In this document: piece by piece, positions 7,067 to 14,612 of the stretch | Numbering within the stretch: the first letter of the stretch is position 1 | Layout: each line of letters opens with the position of its first letter | DNA from: Sphingomonas sp. PP-CE-1G-424 | GTDB lineage: Bacteria > Pseudomonadota > Alphaproteobacteria > Sphingomonadales > Sphingomonadaceae | DNA length: 64,000 nucleotides | NCBI RefSeq assembly: GCF_004341085.1 | Contig: NZ_SLXW01000005.1 | Location: 1-64,000 of the forward strand | Direction of reading: 5' to 3' | Program-made: the position numbers and the translations under genes | The notes under the pieces: generated by a model | Told to the model about the DNA's origin: nothing | Databases searched by the model: none | What the model saw: the letters and a program-made list of their open reading frames with translations, nothing else

Positions 7067-7267
7067 ATGGCGAGCGAATGGGAGGATCAGGTTGCGGGCT
7101 ATTTCCACGCGATGCGGGCGAAGAAGAAGCGCCGGCCGCATCCTGGGCAAGAGCGGCTCAACCAGGCCGTGATAGATCGAGCCCGGCGGAAGCAACATCG
7201 TCGCAATCGTCGCGCCGCGCTGGAGGTCGCAGCCGAGATCTTCGATCACGAGCGCTGGTGGGGTTAG
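7067..7267 (+). CDS. Possible small basic protein (uncertain)
   Basis: This 66-residue plus-strand frame lies in a minus-strand region and fills a gap of about 240 nt between the lipoprotein and MarR-like genes. The protein is compositionally believable: acidic N-terminus, a KKKRRPHPGQ stretch, then RARRKQHRRNRRAALEVAAE. No clear ribosome site is seen. Antisense minus-strand frames of 37 and 74 residues compete with it and are no better supported. Confidence 0.3.
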   Translation: MASEWEDQVAGYFHAMRAKKKRRPHPGQERLNQAVIDRARRKQHRRNRRAALEVAAEIFDHERWWG

Positions 7268-7596
7268 CCATCTCGACGCTCATCGCCGATGCGCTCGTGC
7301 TCAAGGTATCCCGTCAACATTGCGCGGCCGCGATCGGCGAGGCAGATCGTTTCACCATCCCGGCTGATCAGTCGGCGCGATACCAACCAAGCGATATACG
7401 TCTCCGCATTCGGCCCCGACGCTTTATCGGCCAGATCGACCGACGTCATCGGTCCCCAAGCCGCAAGCGCCAGCAGCATATCCCACCCCGGCTCACCGAA
7501 CCCGTCGCGATCGGCGCCGAACATCTCGTCGCGGGCACGGCGTGAAGCGTAGAGCTTCGCAGCCGCATCGACGTGTGCTGGCGTCACGAGCGGCAC
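7264..7596 (-). CDS. Winged-helix (MarR-like) phage protein
   Basis: The 110-residue protein has a winged-helix outline: MLLALAAWGPMTSVDLADKA (helices 1-2), NAETYIAWLVSRRLISRDGE (recognition helix and wing) and a final helix AMLTGYLEHERIG. Such short MarR-like proteins bind DNA as dimers. It follows the 149-residue membrane protein gene with a 7-nt gap and is the last gene of a four-gene set that starts at 8956. Its target is unknown. Confidence 0.6.
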   Translation of the reverse strand: MPLVTPAHVDAAAKLYASRRARDEMFGADRDGFGEPGWDMLLALAAWGPMTSVDLADKASGPNAETYIAWLVSRRLISRDGETICLADRGRAMLTGYLEHERIGDERRDG

Positions 7597-7603
7597 CGAA
7601 TGA

Positions 7604-8053
7604 TCAGGCCGGCATGGTCTTCCACGCCGGGTCCGGATCGCCGGCAGCCAACCGTCGCCTGTGCCGCCACGTGCCGACCGCAGTCGCGATCAGCATGGGA
7701 TAGGCCCAGATCTGCGCCTGGATGGCATAGCCGGCCGGAAGCATCCCCGGATCGAGCCCTTTGGCCAAATGAGCGACGATCGCCGCTAGCTGCCAACCTG
7801 CGACCCACAGCGGCCAGAACCGCGTTGACCGCCACGCCAGCACGATCAGCGCGAACAGCAGGATCACGTCGATCGCTGCTGTGCCGACGATCGCCGATCG
7901 ATACCCGGTCGCGTCCAGCAGAAAATGGACCGGAAGGTTGAGCGCGAACGCGCCGACCTGAAGGCCGCCCCCGATCCGTTCCGGCGCACCCCCACGGGCG
8001 ATCGCGTAGCCGCAGCACACGATCAACAGGGCTAGGAAGAGAATGAGGCTCAC
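7604..8053 (-). CDS. Four-helix membrane protein, unknown
   Basis: The 149-residue protein has hydrophobic segments at about residues 2-19, 30-47, 56-76 and 85-130 (LIVLAWRSTRFWPLWVAGWQ includes the third loop) and a basic C-terminus (GTWRHRRRLAAG). It is likely an inner-membrane protein with four to five helices. No family is recognised. It shares a transcript with the MarR-like protein downstream and the genes at 8101 and 8492 upstream. Holin is one possibility, but the position next to regulators instead of lysis genes argues against it. Confidence 0.6.
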   Translation of the reverse strand: MSLILFLALLIVCCGYAIARGGAPERIGGGLQVGAFALNLPVHFLLDATGYRSAIVGTAAIDVILLFALIVLAWRSTRFWPLWVAGWQLAAIVAHLAKGLDPGMLPAGYAIQAQIWAYPMLIATAVGTWRHRRRLAAGDPDPAWKTMPA

Positions 8054-8100
8054 GCCCCGTCCCCTCGCCCGACCCTGCCCATCGCGTCAACCACGATGCA

Positions 8101-8463
8101 TCACGCAGCTGCATGCACAAGCGCCAGGCCGACATGCTCGGCAGGGACTATACCGCCGTCGGGCGTGTCCCCGAAATCGCCGTAGGACGTCGTCGGCATG
8201 CGAAGATCGGTGCGGGTCTGGCGGAAGGCGTAATGCGCTTCGTGGATCGCTTTCCGCGCGGCAACCAGATGGCCGACCGCCTCGGACATCTTGTCGAGCC
8301 CAGCCTGCCCAGCATCAAGCGGCAGATTCGCCGATCGCCGACCCTCGATCACGGCGATCTGCAATCTCGCATGGGACAGCAAGGCGTTGTCGAGATTGCT
8401 TTCGACGTCGACCAGCGCGGTGGTTACGGTGCGGGATACTTCATCACGACGTTGCTTCAGCAT
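8101..8463 (-). CDS. Hypothetical helical phage protein, 120 aa
   Basis: The protein has 120 residues, starting MLKQRRDEVSRTVTTALVDV. The first 90 residues are almost entirely helical with spaced Ala/Leu, so a helical bundle is likely; the last 30 are Gly/Asp-rich. No family is recognised. It lies 28 nt downstream of the LuxR-type gene. That gap contains a GC-rich hairpin (GCGGGG-GTAA-CCCCGC, around 8477-8492). Confidence 0.5.
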   Translation of the reverse strand: MLKQRRDEVSRTVTTALVDVESNLDNALLSHARLQIAVIEGRRSANLPLDAGQAGLDKMSEAVGHLVAARKAIHEAHYAFRQTRTDLRMPTTSYGDFGDTPDGGIVPAEHVGLALVHAAA

Positions 8464-8491
8464 AGGGCCCCCTACTGCGGGGTTACCCCCG

Positions 8492-8956
8492 CTATGTTGT
8501 CAGCGTGCGAACGGCATGGATCACTGGCCTTGCAACGGACGGTAGTCCGCTGCCGATCGAGGCCGCCAGCGACAGCGCAGCGAGCGACCCAATCGCGATG
8601 ATTGCGATCCAGCCGAGCGTCTGCGCCAGCGATAGTGTGTTCCTCGGCCGGCTCCGCGACCGCCAGGGCCGCGACGCCAGAAACCCTTCCGTCGACGATG
8701 CATCGGGTGTCACGACATTCTGCACCTCAACCACCCGTGTCATGTGCCCCCCTGACGCGGCACGGGGCGTCTGACCGAACGCCAGCGCGGCGGCAGCGCG
8801 GCGATCGCGCGCGCCCAGAGCCTCCACTGCCTCGGCAATGTACCCATCGACAGTCGACTTTGAGATCCCAAGTTCTGCCGCGATCTCTTTCGACGTCGCC
8901 TGCCGTTCCCAGACGAGTTGCAGGCAGTCGCGCTGCCGCGGGCTTAGCGTATTCAT
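8492..8956 (-). CDS. LuxR-type HTH protein with C-terminal membrane helix
   Basis: Residues 3-55 form a GerE/LuxR-type HTH (LSPRQRDCLQLVWERQATSK, then EIAAELGISKSTVDGYIAEA). A linker follows, then one hydrophobic helix near residues 112-135 (TLGWIAIIAIGSLAALSLAA). There is no receiver or autoinducer domain. The combination predicts a membrane-tethered DNA-binding protein. It is the first gene of the minus-strand arm after the CI-like repressor, so it may set expression of that arm. Confidence 0.65.
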   Translation of the reverse strand: MNTLSPRQRDCLQLVWERQATSKEIAAELGISKSTVDGYIAEAVEALGARDRRAAAALAFGQTPRAASGGHMTRVVEVQNVVTPDASSTEGFLASRPWRSRSRPRNTLSLAQTLGWIAIIAIGSLAALSLAASIGSGLPSVARPVIHAVRTLTT

Positions 8957-9134
8957 CGGCGAGCCTATGCCCGGCGCGGGGGCGACGAAGCGATGTCGAA
9001 AGGATCGATTATGGACGGGGTTTCGGCTGCCATATCAGCACTATGCTCTAAGCGCGGGGTAGTGATTGACCATGTTTTTAAGTCGGCCGCCGGTTGCATT
9101 GACGAGTGCCCCGTATGCGAAGCTGGATGTTCCA

Positions 9135-9620
9135 TCAGCGTGCAAGTTCGGGATGAGGCGTGGCGGGAGTTGCAGCGTCATCTGATCGTCCCTGGCGAAC
9201 AGGACTCACCGAATCGGGTAGCAAATCTCGTAACTGCGACAGCCCGATGGGAAGTCGCTCTGCGAGCAGCAGAGCTTGCTCGGCCCGCGGGAGCTGTGGA
9301 TCGATCCCAGCGAGCAGCGCCTCAAACATTCGCGCAAGCGCGCGCGCCGGGGGAAGCAGTACGCCCATCATCACCACTTGTTGGGCCGCCGGCGGGCGTG
9401 GTGCGGCGTTAGGCTCGGGATCTTCAGTTTCACCCAACAGCCAAGGAAGAGAGACTCCTAGATAGATAGCAATGCGAGGCAAGTGTCGCGAGTTTGCGGT
9501 CTTGCCCTGCAGGATCTTGCTGATTGCCCCTTGGGTAATGCCGATCGCGCGAGCCAGCGACGATTGGTCCTCATTGGCCTGCTTCATGGCATCTGCCAGG
9601 CGGTTCGCCGTCACGGTCAT
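9135..9620 (-). CDS. CI-like prophage repressor (HTH only)
   Basis: From the ATG at 9620 the protein has 161 residues. Residues 5-60 are a classical XRE/Cro-CI helix-turn-helix: RLADAMKQANEDQSSLARAI, GITQGAISKILQGKTANSRH, LPRIAIYLGVSLPWLLGE. The C-terminal half is helical and lacks the S24 peptidase Ser/Lys dyad, so RecA-stimulated self-cleavage is not expected. It faces the YdaS/Cro-like gene across an 85-nt region, the usual arrangement of a lysogeny switch. By analogy it would hold the lytic genes off from that shared region. Confidence 0.75.
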   Translation of the reverse strand: MTVTANRLADAMKQANEDQSSLARAIGITQGAISKILQGKTANSRHLPRIAIYLGVSLPWLLGETEDPEPNAAPRPPAAQQVVMMGVLLPPARALARMFEALLAGIDPQLPRAEQALLLAERLPIGLSQLRDLLPDSVSPVRQGRSDDAATPATPHPELAR

Positions 9621-9705
9621 GGCTGGCAGGCGTAACCTATTCAGTATTCCATTCGGATTAGATATTGGGATTGACCCGGTATGACTTTGGGAATAGTCAG
9701 CTTCT
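9621..9705. promoter_or_regulatory. Divergent lysis-lysogeny control region
   Basis: These 85 nt between the CI-like and Cro-like genes are AT-richer than their surroundings. A TTGACC (9671-9676) with TAGTCA 17 nt downstream is a possible rightward promoter. The ATTCC / GGAAT type half-sites CTATTC (9638), TATTCC (9645) and GGGAATAG (9690) may be operator halves. The assignment is by position and pattern only. Confidence 0.5.
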
Positions 9706-9999
9706 ATGGGCCGCCAGCATCCATCTCCAGTTCTTGATTCGACAAGCGTCGAAGTCGAAGCGCTACGCGAGGCGATCGGCAAGATCGGTTCGCAGTCCGC
9801 GGCAGCTCGACTGTTGAAGGTTACCCAGGGCGCCGTCTCGAAATGGCTCAGCGGAAAGAAGCCTTTGCCGGCTGAGCACGTTCTTATCGTCGAAGCTGAA
9901 ACCGGAGTGGCAAAGGAGCGACTTCGACCCGACATTTACCCTGCAGTCTCGCCCGAAATAGATGTCGTCCGGCTCGGCAACTTGGAGCCCGCGCGTTGA
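9706..9999 (+). CDS. Cro / YdaS-like regulator
   Basis: The 97-residue protein matches the YdaS-antitoxin/Cro pattern: ALREAIGKIGSQSAAARLLK, VTQGAVSKWLSGKKPLPAEH, VLIVEAETGVAKERLRPDIY. The LRPDIYP ending is typical. In prophages this gene opens the lytic arm opposite CI. Alone, without a YdaT partner, it is more likely a Cro repressor than a toxin-antitoxin member. The start at 9706 is the first ATG after the control region. Confidence 0.75.
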   Translation: MGRQHPSPVLDSTSVEVEALREAIGKIGSQSAAARLLKVTQGAVSKWLSGKKPLPAEHVLIVEAETGVAKERLRPDIYPAVSPEIDVVRLGNLEPAR

Positions 10000-10140
10000 C
10001 GCGTCCCGCACGTCTTTTCCCCCTCGGCCGCCACGTTGGCGGCGAGCGTCGACGGCATTTCCTCCCCTGTGTGCCGTCGACGTCCTTCTCATCGCGGCAC
10101 ATTTGCCCTCGCGCCGACTCGCGCGCATCGGGAATGCGAC

Positions 10141-10662
10141 ATGGCGTTTCCCGTCATGGGTGATGTGCTGCTCCCCGTCGCCGAGCGTAGGCTCGCCGAG
10201 GCGACCAAGCGTGCCGTTCAGGCCGCTGGCGGTGGCAAGGTATGCGAGGACGAAACCGGTCTCTCAGATACCCGGATCTCGTGCTTCTGCTCGAAGTTTG
10301 ACCGCGCCAGCATCTCGATTCGCAACGCGGTCCGGATCGATGGCATTGGCGCTCGCGAAGACGGTCATCCGCACATCCTGAACGCGATGGCCAGCCTCCT
10401 CGGCGCCGTCGTGATCATGCTTCCCGACCACGACGGCTCGGAGCCTTGTCTCCGCAGCGGTGTCATGGCGCTGAGCATCGAAGTCGGCGACGTGTCGCGC
10501 GCCATATCAGACGCGCTCGCCGGTACCGGCGAGGACGGCACCAAGGTTACGATTCGCGAAGCGGAGGCCGCGCTCGGTCATTTGGTCGAACTGGAGCGCG
10601 CCACTGCAAGGTTGCGCCGCCAGCTCGAACGCGTCGGCGCTCCGCCGGAAGCGCCGCCCTAA
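10141..10662 (+). CDS. CII-like phage regulatory protein
   Basis: From the ATG at 10141 the protein has 173 residues. The first half (LAEATKRAVQAAGGGKVCED, ETGLSDTRISCFCSKFDR) and the hydrophobic GHPHILNAMASLLGAVVIML match the phage CII-type proteins common in sphingomonad and Burkholderia prophages. The second half is a coiled-coil-prone helix (EAALGHLVELERATARLRRQ). Its position third in the order CI, Cro, CII supports the call. It would influence the lysogeny decision; no direct evidence of its target is visible. Confidence 0.6.
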   Translation: MAFPVMGDVLLPVAERRLAEATKRAVQAAGGGKVCEDETGLSDTRISCFCSKFDRASISIRNAVRIDGIGAREDGHPHILNAMASLLGAVVIMLPDHDGSEPCLRSGVMALSIEVGDVSRAISDALAGTGEDGTKVTIREAEAALGHLVELERATARLRRQLERVGAPPEAPP

Positions 10663-10756
10663 CACCACACCACCGCTCAACTGACACCGCCGCCACCCGC
10701 CCCGCCCGCGATCATAACGATTCGCGGGGCGGGAAACCGCTGCCTGGAAACTTGCC

Positions 10757-10954
10757 ATGCCCGAACCACGCGAAGACCTTACCGCCATCTCCGGAGCGCT
10801 CAACGCGCAGTACGACGCGATCGTGTCGCTTAGCGGACCGCGCGACGTGCGCCTGGTCAACGCTGCCCGGTTTCTTTGCGACGCGATCGATCTGATCGAC
10901 GTCGCTGCGCAGGCGCCGATCGGCGCCGACAACGACAATCTGGTGCCGGCATGA
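10757..10954 (+). CDS. Small early phage protein, 65 aa
   Basis: The 65-residue protein MPEPREDLTAISGALNAQYD is mostly helical. The segment LVNAARFLCDAIDLIDVAAQ recurs almost exactly in the next protein (LPLAMRQLLDAIDRVDVAAR), so the two genes probably arose by duplication. The stop overlaps the next start (ATGA). Function unknown. Confidence 0.6.
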   Translation: MPEPREDLTAISGALNAQYDAIVSLSGPRDVRLVNAARFLCDAIDLIDVAAQAPIGADNDNLVPA

Positions 10955-11403
10955 CGCACAGCCCAGGCCCGCGAAGCCAAGCCCTCTCGGACCTATCCGC
11001 CAAGCTGCGCGAACTGGTACCGGCGATGCAGGCGCTTAGCGAACCGAACGATCGCAATCTGCCCTTGGCGATGCGTCAGCTCCTCGACGCGATCGATCGC
11101 GTGGACGTCGCAGCGCGCGACGATGCGCCGGTCAGTCCCGGAACTTACATCCGCATCCGTCGCGAGGAACTCGGTCTGACCGTCGAGCAGGTCGCGCTGC
11201 AGCTCGAAACAGATCCGGGCGTCTGCGCGCATCGGCGCGCGGCGTGGTTGACCGATATCGAGGCCGACGCGGAGGCGATCTCGGATCGCACCGCCCTCGT
11301 CCTGCACGATGTGCTCGGCGTCGACCTGCGCGTCTTGGCCCATTGGATCGCGATCGCCGAGGCTAGCAAGCTTAGCGCCGGCGCAGGGTCGATGGCGGCA
11401 TGA
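10951..11403 (+). CDS. XRE-like HTH early phage protein
   Basis: From the ATG at 10951, overlapping the previous stop, the protein has 150 residues. Residues 62-140 form an XRE-type helix-turn-helix (YIRIRREELGLTVEQVALQL, TDIEADAEAISDRTALVLHD) followed by a helix. The N-terminal 60 residues are paralogous to the previous small protein. It is probably DNA-binding; target unknown. Its last codon overlaps the ATG of the next gene. Confidence 0.6.
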   Translation: MTHSPGPRSQALSDLSAKLRELVPAMQALSEPNDRNLPLAMRQLLDAIDRVDVAARDDAPVSPGTYIRIRREELGLTVEQVALQLETDPGVCAHRRAAWLTDIEADAEAISDRTALVLHDVLGVDLRVLAHWIAIAEASKLSAGAGSMAA

Positions 11404-11582
11404 GCGGCCTCCGCACCATCCACGCGATCATCGTCATCCAGTGCGGCGTCGTGCTGGCGATGGTCCTCTTCGGCTCACCGAGCCTCGCTATCGCCGTCCT
11501 CGCGATCGCCACGATCATGCTGACGTGGAGCATCGAGAAGCTCCGCGTCGCGATTCAATCCCGTCCGGAGAACAGGTCATGA
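11400..11582 (+). CDS. Two-helix membrane protein, 60 aa
   Basis: The 60-residue protein is almost wholly hydrophobic, with two segments (TIHAIIVIQCGVVLAMVLFG and LAIAVLAIATIMLTW) and a basic C-terminal tail. It overlaps the genes on both sides by 4 nt (ATGA), so it belongs to the plus-strand early operon. Function unknown; a membrane-active phage protein such as a holin-like or host-modifying peptide is possible. Confidence 0.55.
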   Translation: MSGLRTIHAIIVIQCGVVLAMVLFGSPSLAIAVLAIATIMLTWSIEKLRVAIQSRPENRS

Positions 11583-11830
11583 ACCGTCAGCCGAAGATCG
11601 AGCGCACCTATCGCATGCGCGAACCGCATCTGCGTATCGTCGAGATCCACGATCACGACTGCGACTGCGCAGCCTGCGCGCCCTACGTGCCCAGCGATCC
11701 GGACAGGCTGACCGCCGCCGACATGGGCAAGCTCGCCTGCGTTGGCGCCGCCGTTGCGTCCGCCATCATGTTCGCGATCAACCCGGCCGGCGCCGCGGCC
11801 GCGCTCCTCGCGACGATCTGGGTTTTCTGA
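11579..11830 (+). CDS. Cys/His-rich small membrane protein, 83 aa
   Basis: The gene starts at ATG 11579 overlapping the previous stop and encodes 83 residues. Residues 22-35 hold HDHDCDCAACAPY, a cluster of His, Asp and Cys that could bind a metal. The C-terminal half is a hydrophobic hairpin (LACVGAAVASAIMFAINPAG, AAAALLATIWVF). No family is recognised. The frame continues upstream without a better start. Confidence 0.5.
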   Translation: MNRQPKIERTYRMREPHLRIVEIHDHDCDCAACAPYVPSDPDRLTAADMGKLACVGAAVASAIMFAINPAGAAAALLATIWVF

Positions 11831-12156
11831 TGTCCGACGACGTCCTTGGCCGCTTGGAACGCCAATTTCGCGAGCATCCGCCGACGATCGTCCTGAACAA
11901 GGCTGATGCGTTCGAAGTCGCTGCGAAGGTGCTCGACGCTAATGCCGCCCACCTCTCAATCGTCGCGGCGCTGATCAAGACGGTCAAGCCGGGCTTGGTG
12001 TCCGAATCGCTGCTCGCGGAAATCAAACGCTTGGCCGTCGAGCCGGATCTTCAGGTGGCGGCGTTGCGCGCTGCTGCTGGAACGATCCGGGACCTAGCGA
12101 CCGAGGAGCGGGTGATCGCCGCCCGTGCGGCCCGCGAAAGCGAGCGCAGCCGATGA
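11830..12156 (+). CDS. Hypothetical helical phage protein, 108 aa
   Basis: The protein is 108 residues, all-helical by appearance, beginning MSDDVLGRLERQFREHPPTI and ending in a charged RVIAARAARESERSR. It overlaps the previous stop by one base and the next start by 4 nt. It resembles tail-tube chaperone or replication accessory proteins only in general composition, so no function is given. Confidence 0.55.
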   Translation: MSDDVLGRLERQFREHPPTIVLNKADAFEVAAKVLDANAAHLSIVAALIKTVKPGLVSESLLAEIKRLAVEPDLQVAALRAAAGTIRDLATEERVIAARAARESERSR

Positions 12157-12329
12157 CCGAGCAGCACCAGATCGATGCGGGGTTCTGGATCCTCGTGGGG
12201 TTCGCAGGCGGGATCGTCGCCCTTGGCCTGCTCTGCCTAGCCGTGTTCGCTTTCGCTAATTGGCGGCGCAGGGTCCGTACAGCGAGCGTCCGGGAACGCA
12301 TCTTCGTTCCTACGAAGAACGACGGCTGA
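12153..12329 (+). CDS. Single-pass membrane peptide, 58 aa
   Basis: This 58-residue frame starts at ATG 12153 inside the previous stop (ATGA). Residues 11-36 are one membrane helix (FWILVGFAGGIVALGLLCLA), followed by a strongly basic tail NWRRRVRTASVRERI. It ends 2 nt before the next start. The coupled overlaps support it as a real gene. Function unknown. Confidence 0.55.
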   Translation: MTEQHQIDAGFWILVGFAGGIVALGLLCLAVFAFANWRRRVRTASVRERIFVPTKNDG

Positions 12330-12331
12330 TC

Positions 12332-12721
12332 ATGCGCCGGCCGACGCTCCCTCTCGTGCTGGAAAGGCAAACGTTGACGGTCCGCGAGCTGCTCGCGGGT
12401 TGCCACGTCTGTGACGGCACGAAGGCGCGCTGGACAAAAGCAAACGCGCAGGCGCTCGCCGCGCAACACCATGACCGCACTGGTCATGCGACATGGGTCA
12501 AGATCGCTACCGATATCCAATACGGCAGCGTCGCACCCGACCCACGTCAGACTGACATCGAGGACGCGATCGCGTCCGCCAGTTCGGGAGACGCGCCGGA
12601 ATGCGCCCCCCTCCCCGATACCGACGCACCGACGGTTCCAGCCGCCGGTGTGAGCGCACCTGAAGGCCGCTCGTCGAATTATGCGCTCACGGCCGCAAAG
12701 CCGGAGATCCACGCGTCATGA
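12332..12721 (+). CDS. Zinc-finger-like phage protein
   Basis: From the ATG at 12332 the protein has 129 residues. Residues 22-52 contain CHVC followed after a helix by HHDRTGH, a C2H2-like arrangement expected to bind zinc. The C-terminal 70 residues are Ala/Pro-rich and probably disordered. It may bind DNA or act as a transcription modulator. Its stop overlaps the ParB-like start. Confidence 0.5.
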   Translation: MRRPTLPLVLERQTLTVRELLAGCHVCDGTKARWTKANAQALAAQHHDRTGHATWVKIATDIQYGSVAPDPRQTDIEDAIASASSGDAPECAPLPDTDAPTVPAAGVSAPEGRSSNYALTAAKPEIHAS

Positions 12722-14217
12722 AGCAAGCAACGATTCCTGAAAAGCCCCTCGCATCGAGCCCTCGTCGCGAGATCCTGAAGCTCGACCGCAAGCCGGCCGC
12801 GTCGACGGTTCCCGCGGCACCCCGCGTTCAAATTGTGCCATCGGCACCGCGGCTGATTCCGCTCGGCCAACTCCGACGCGCGCCCGAGAATGTTCGGCAT
12901 ACGCGCAGCGACGAGGCGCTGGAGGAGATGGCAGACGACATCGCTGCACATGGCCTGCTGCAATCGCTGATCGGCTATGACGGCAATTGGCCGGAAGACC
13001 AGGATCTGTCGTTCATCGTCGGCGGAGGTCGTCGCCTGGGCGGGATGCTTATCAACCGCACGCGTGGTCTGCTCGACGATACGTTCCTCGTGCCTGTGCT
13101 GATCCGCTCGCAGGAAGAAGCGATCGAGCTGTCGCTCGCCGAGAACCTGCAACAGCGCACCATGTCGCCGGTTGACGAGTTCCTCGGCTTCAAACGGCTG
13201 CTGCAGAATGGCGGCCGATCGCCGGCCGACCTCGCGAAGCGGTTCGGCTTTTCGGAGCGCGTCGTGAAACAGCGACTGCGCCTGGCCGAGCTGGTCCCGG
13301 AAGTGCTCAACGCGCTGGCCGAGCGTCAGATCACGCTCGATGCGGCGATGGCGTATGCCACTAGCCAAGATCCCGTGCTGCAGCTCGAAGTGTTCGAGAA
13401 TCAGACCAAGCGCGGCCGCACGGCGCACGATCCTGCCGGCATCCGCCACTCGCTTCGGATGAAGGGCCTGGACACGGCTGATCCGCTGTTCCGCTTCGTC
13501 GGCCCGGAGATCTATGCGCGGGACGGCGGGACTTACGAAGACGACCTGTTCAATGAACCCGGCAAGGATCGCGTGCTCGCGCAGCCGTTCGTCCTTGAGA
13601 CGGCCGCAAACACGATGGTCGACTTTCAGGCCATGCGTTTGCTCGAGGAGCTGAAGGCGAACGATGCGTGGGCGCCGACGATCGTCGGCTACGTAAAAGT
13701 ACCTACGCTTCGCCTGCACTCCTTCGGCACCGTCGAGAAGCTGCGTCCGCCGGTCGGGTTCGTCATGGTCGAGCGCGCCGACCATGCAAAGCTCTGGCGG
13801 ACGGTCCGCAACAACGGCTTCAACGTGCATGTCGTCGTCGGCATCGATGCGGAGGGCCAATTGATCGCGGATCCTCGGTTCGCGTTCGTGCCGATCGCGC
13901 AGCGGGCGGCGATCGACCGGCCGGCGCTGGTCGAAGTCGCCGCCGATCGGGAGCGCGAGGCAGCTGCCCATCGCGAGCGCGAGATCATCCGCTGGTCGCG
14001 CCGTCTCGCTGTCGGTCCGTTCGCCGGCACGCCGTTCGAAGGCCGCGTCTTCTGGCCTGAGGCAAGCAGCGACCGACAGCTGCCCTCCAACATCGCCGGC
14101 GTCGACGGCTTCATGGTTGGAATGCAGGTCTTCGTGCCAGCCGATCAGGTTCCGGCGTATCGTAAGGCGGCGATTTCGAAAGTCGACCAGATGATCGCTG
14201 CTCGAGGGAACGCCTGA
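12718..14217 (+). CDS. ParB-like protein of the prophage
   Basis: The protein has 499 residues. Residues 45-150 are a ParB/Srx-type N-terminal domain: LIPLGQLRRAPENVRHT, the FIVGGGRRLGGM box (a GERR-type motif) and LSLAENLQQRTMSPVDEF. An HTH follows (SPADLAKRFGFSERVVKQRL). The last 250 residues are a separate domain of unknown role with a charged helix. There is no parA beside it, so plasmid-style partition is doubtful. ParB-like proteins of this kind in phages may act as CTP-dependent clamps, regulators or nucleases. Stop and start overlap neighbours on both sides. Confidence 0.75.
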   Translation: MKQATIPEKPLASSPRREILKLDRKPAASTVPAAPRVQIVPSAPRLIPLGQLRRAPENVRHTRSDEALEEMADDIAAHGLLQSLIGYDGNWPEDQDLSFIVGGGRRLGGMLINRTRGLLDDTFLVPVLIRSQEEAIELSLAENLQQRTMSPVDEFLGFKRLLQNGGRSPADLAKRFGFSERVVKQRLRLAELVPEVLNALAERQITLDAAMAYATSQDPVLQLEVFENQTKRGRTAHDPAGIRHSLRMKGLDTADPLFRFVGPEIYARDGGTYEDDLFNEPGKDRVLAQPFVLETAANTMVDFQAMRLLEELKANDAWAPTIVGYVKVPTLRLHSFGTVEKLRPPVGFVMVERADHAKLWRTVRNNGFNVHVVVGIDAEGQLIADPRFAFVPIAQRAAIDRPALVEVAADREREAAAHREREIIRWSRRLAVGPFAGTPFEGRVFWPEASSDRQLPSNIAGVDGFMVGMQVFVPADQVPAYRKAAISKVDQMIAARGNA

Positions 14218-14612
14218 TGGCATACGCCGAGCGTACCACTGTGCCGTACGAGAAGACGATCCGCGACATAATCGCGCTCGTGAAGAAGGCCGGCGCCGTC
14301 AAGGTCGGACAGATGGAGGATGGCGACTGCCTGACCATCATATTCGGCCTCGGCGATCGCCAGATCAAGTTTCGGGTCTCGTGGGAGAAGTCGCCCGCAT
14401 CCCAGCGCCAGCGAGCCCGCGCGCTAATGCTGGTCATCAAAGCGAAGCTTGAGAGCGTCGAGAGCGGTGTCGAGACCTTCGAGCAGGCGTTCCTCGCTAA
14501 CATCGTCCTATCGGATGGCAAAACCGTGCACGAGCGGGTGAGCGGTGATGTTCAGCTTGAATACCGGAGCGGCCAGCCAGCCGTCTACCTGATCGGCGGC
14601 CCAAGCGAATGA
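14217..14612 (+). CDS. Hypothetical protein downstream of parB-like gene
   Basis: The 131-residue protein is an alpha/beta mix with a basic core (RVSWEKSPASQRQRARALML) and a helix-rich C-terminal half. It overlaps the ParB-like stop by one base and is plainly co-translated with it. I do not recognise a family. The same pairing with ParB-like genes seems to occur on other sphingomonad mobile elements, but I cannot check that here. Confidence 0.55.
   Translation: MAYAERTTVPYEKTIRDIIALVKKAGAVKVGQMEDGDCLTIIFGLGDRQIKFRVSWEKSPASQRQRARALMLVIKAKLESVESGVETFEQAFLANIVLSDGKTVHERVSGDVQLEYRSGQPAVYLIGGPSE

Noticed and set aside
9011..9412. Plus-strand frame downstream of the LuxR-type gene
   Set aside because: Overlaps the CI-like gene in antisense, with low GC at third positions; no ribosome site.
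10690..10735. Terminator after the CII-like gene
   Set aside because: A GC-rich imperfect stem (CCGCCC ... GGGCGG) is present, but AAA and not T follows; left unassigned.
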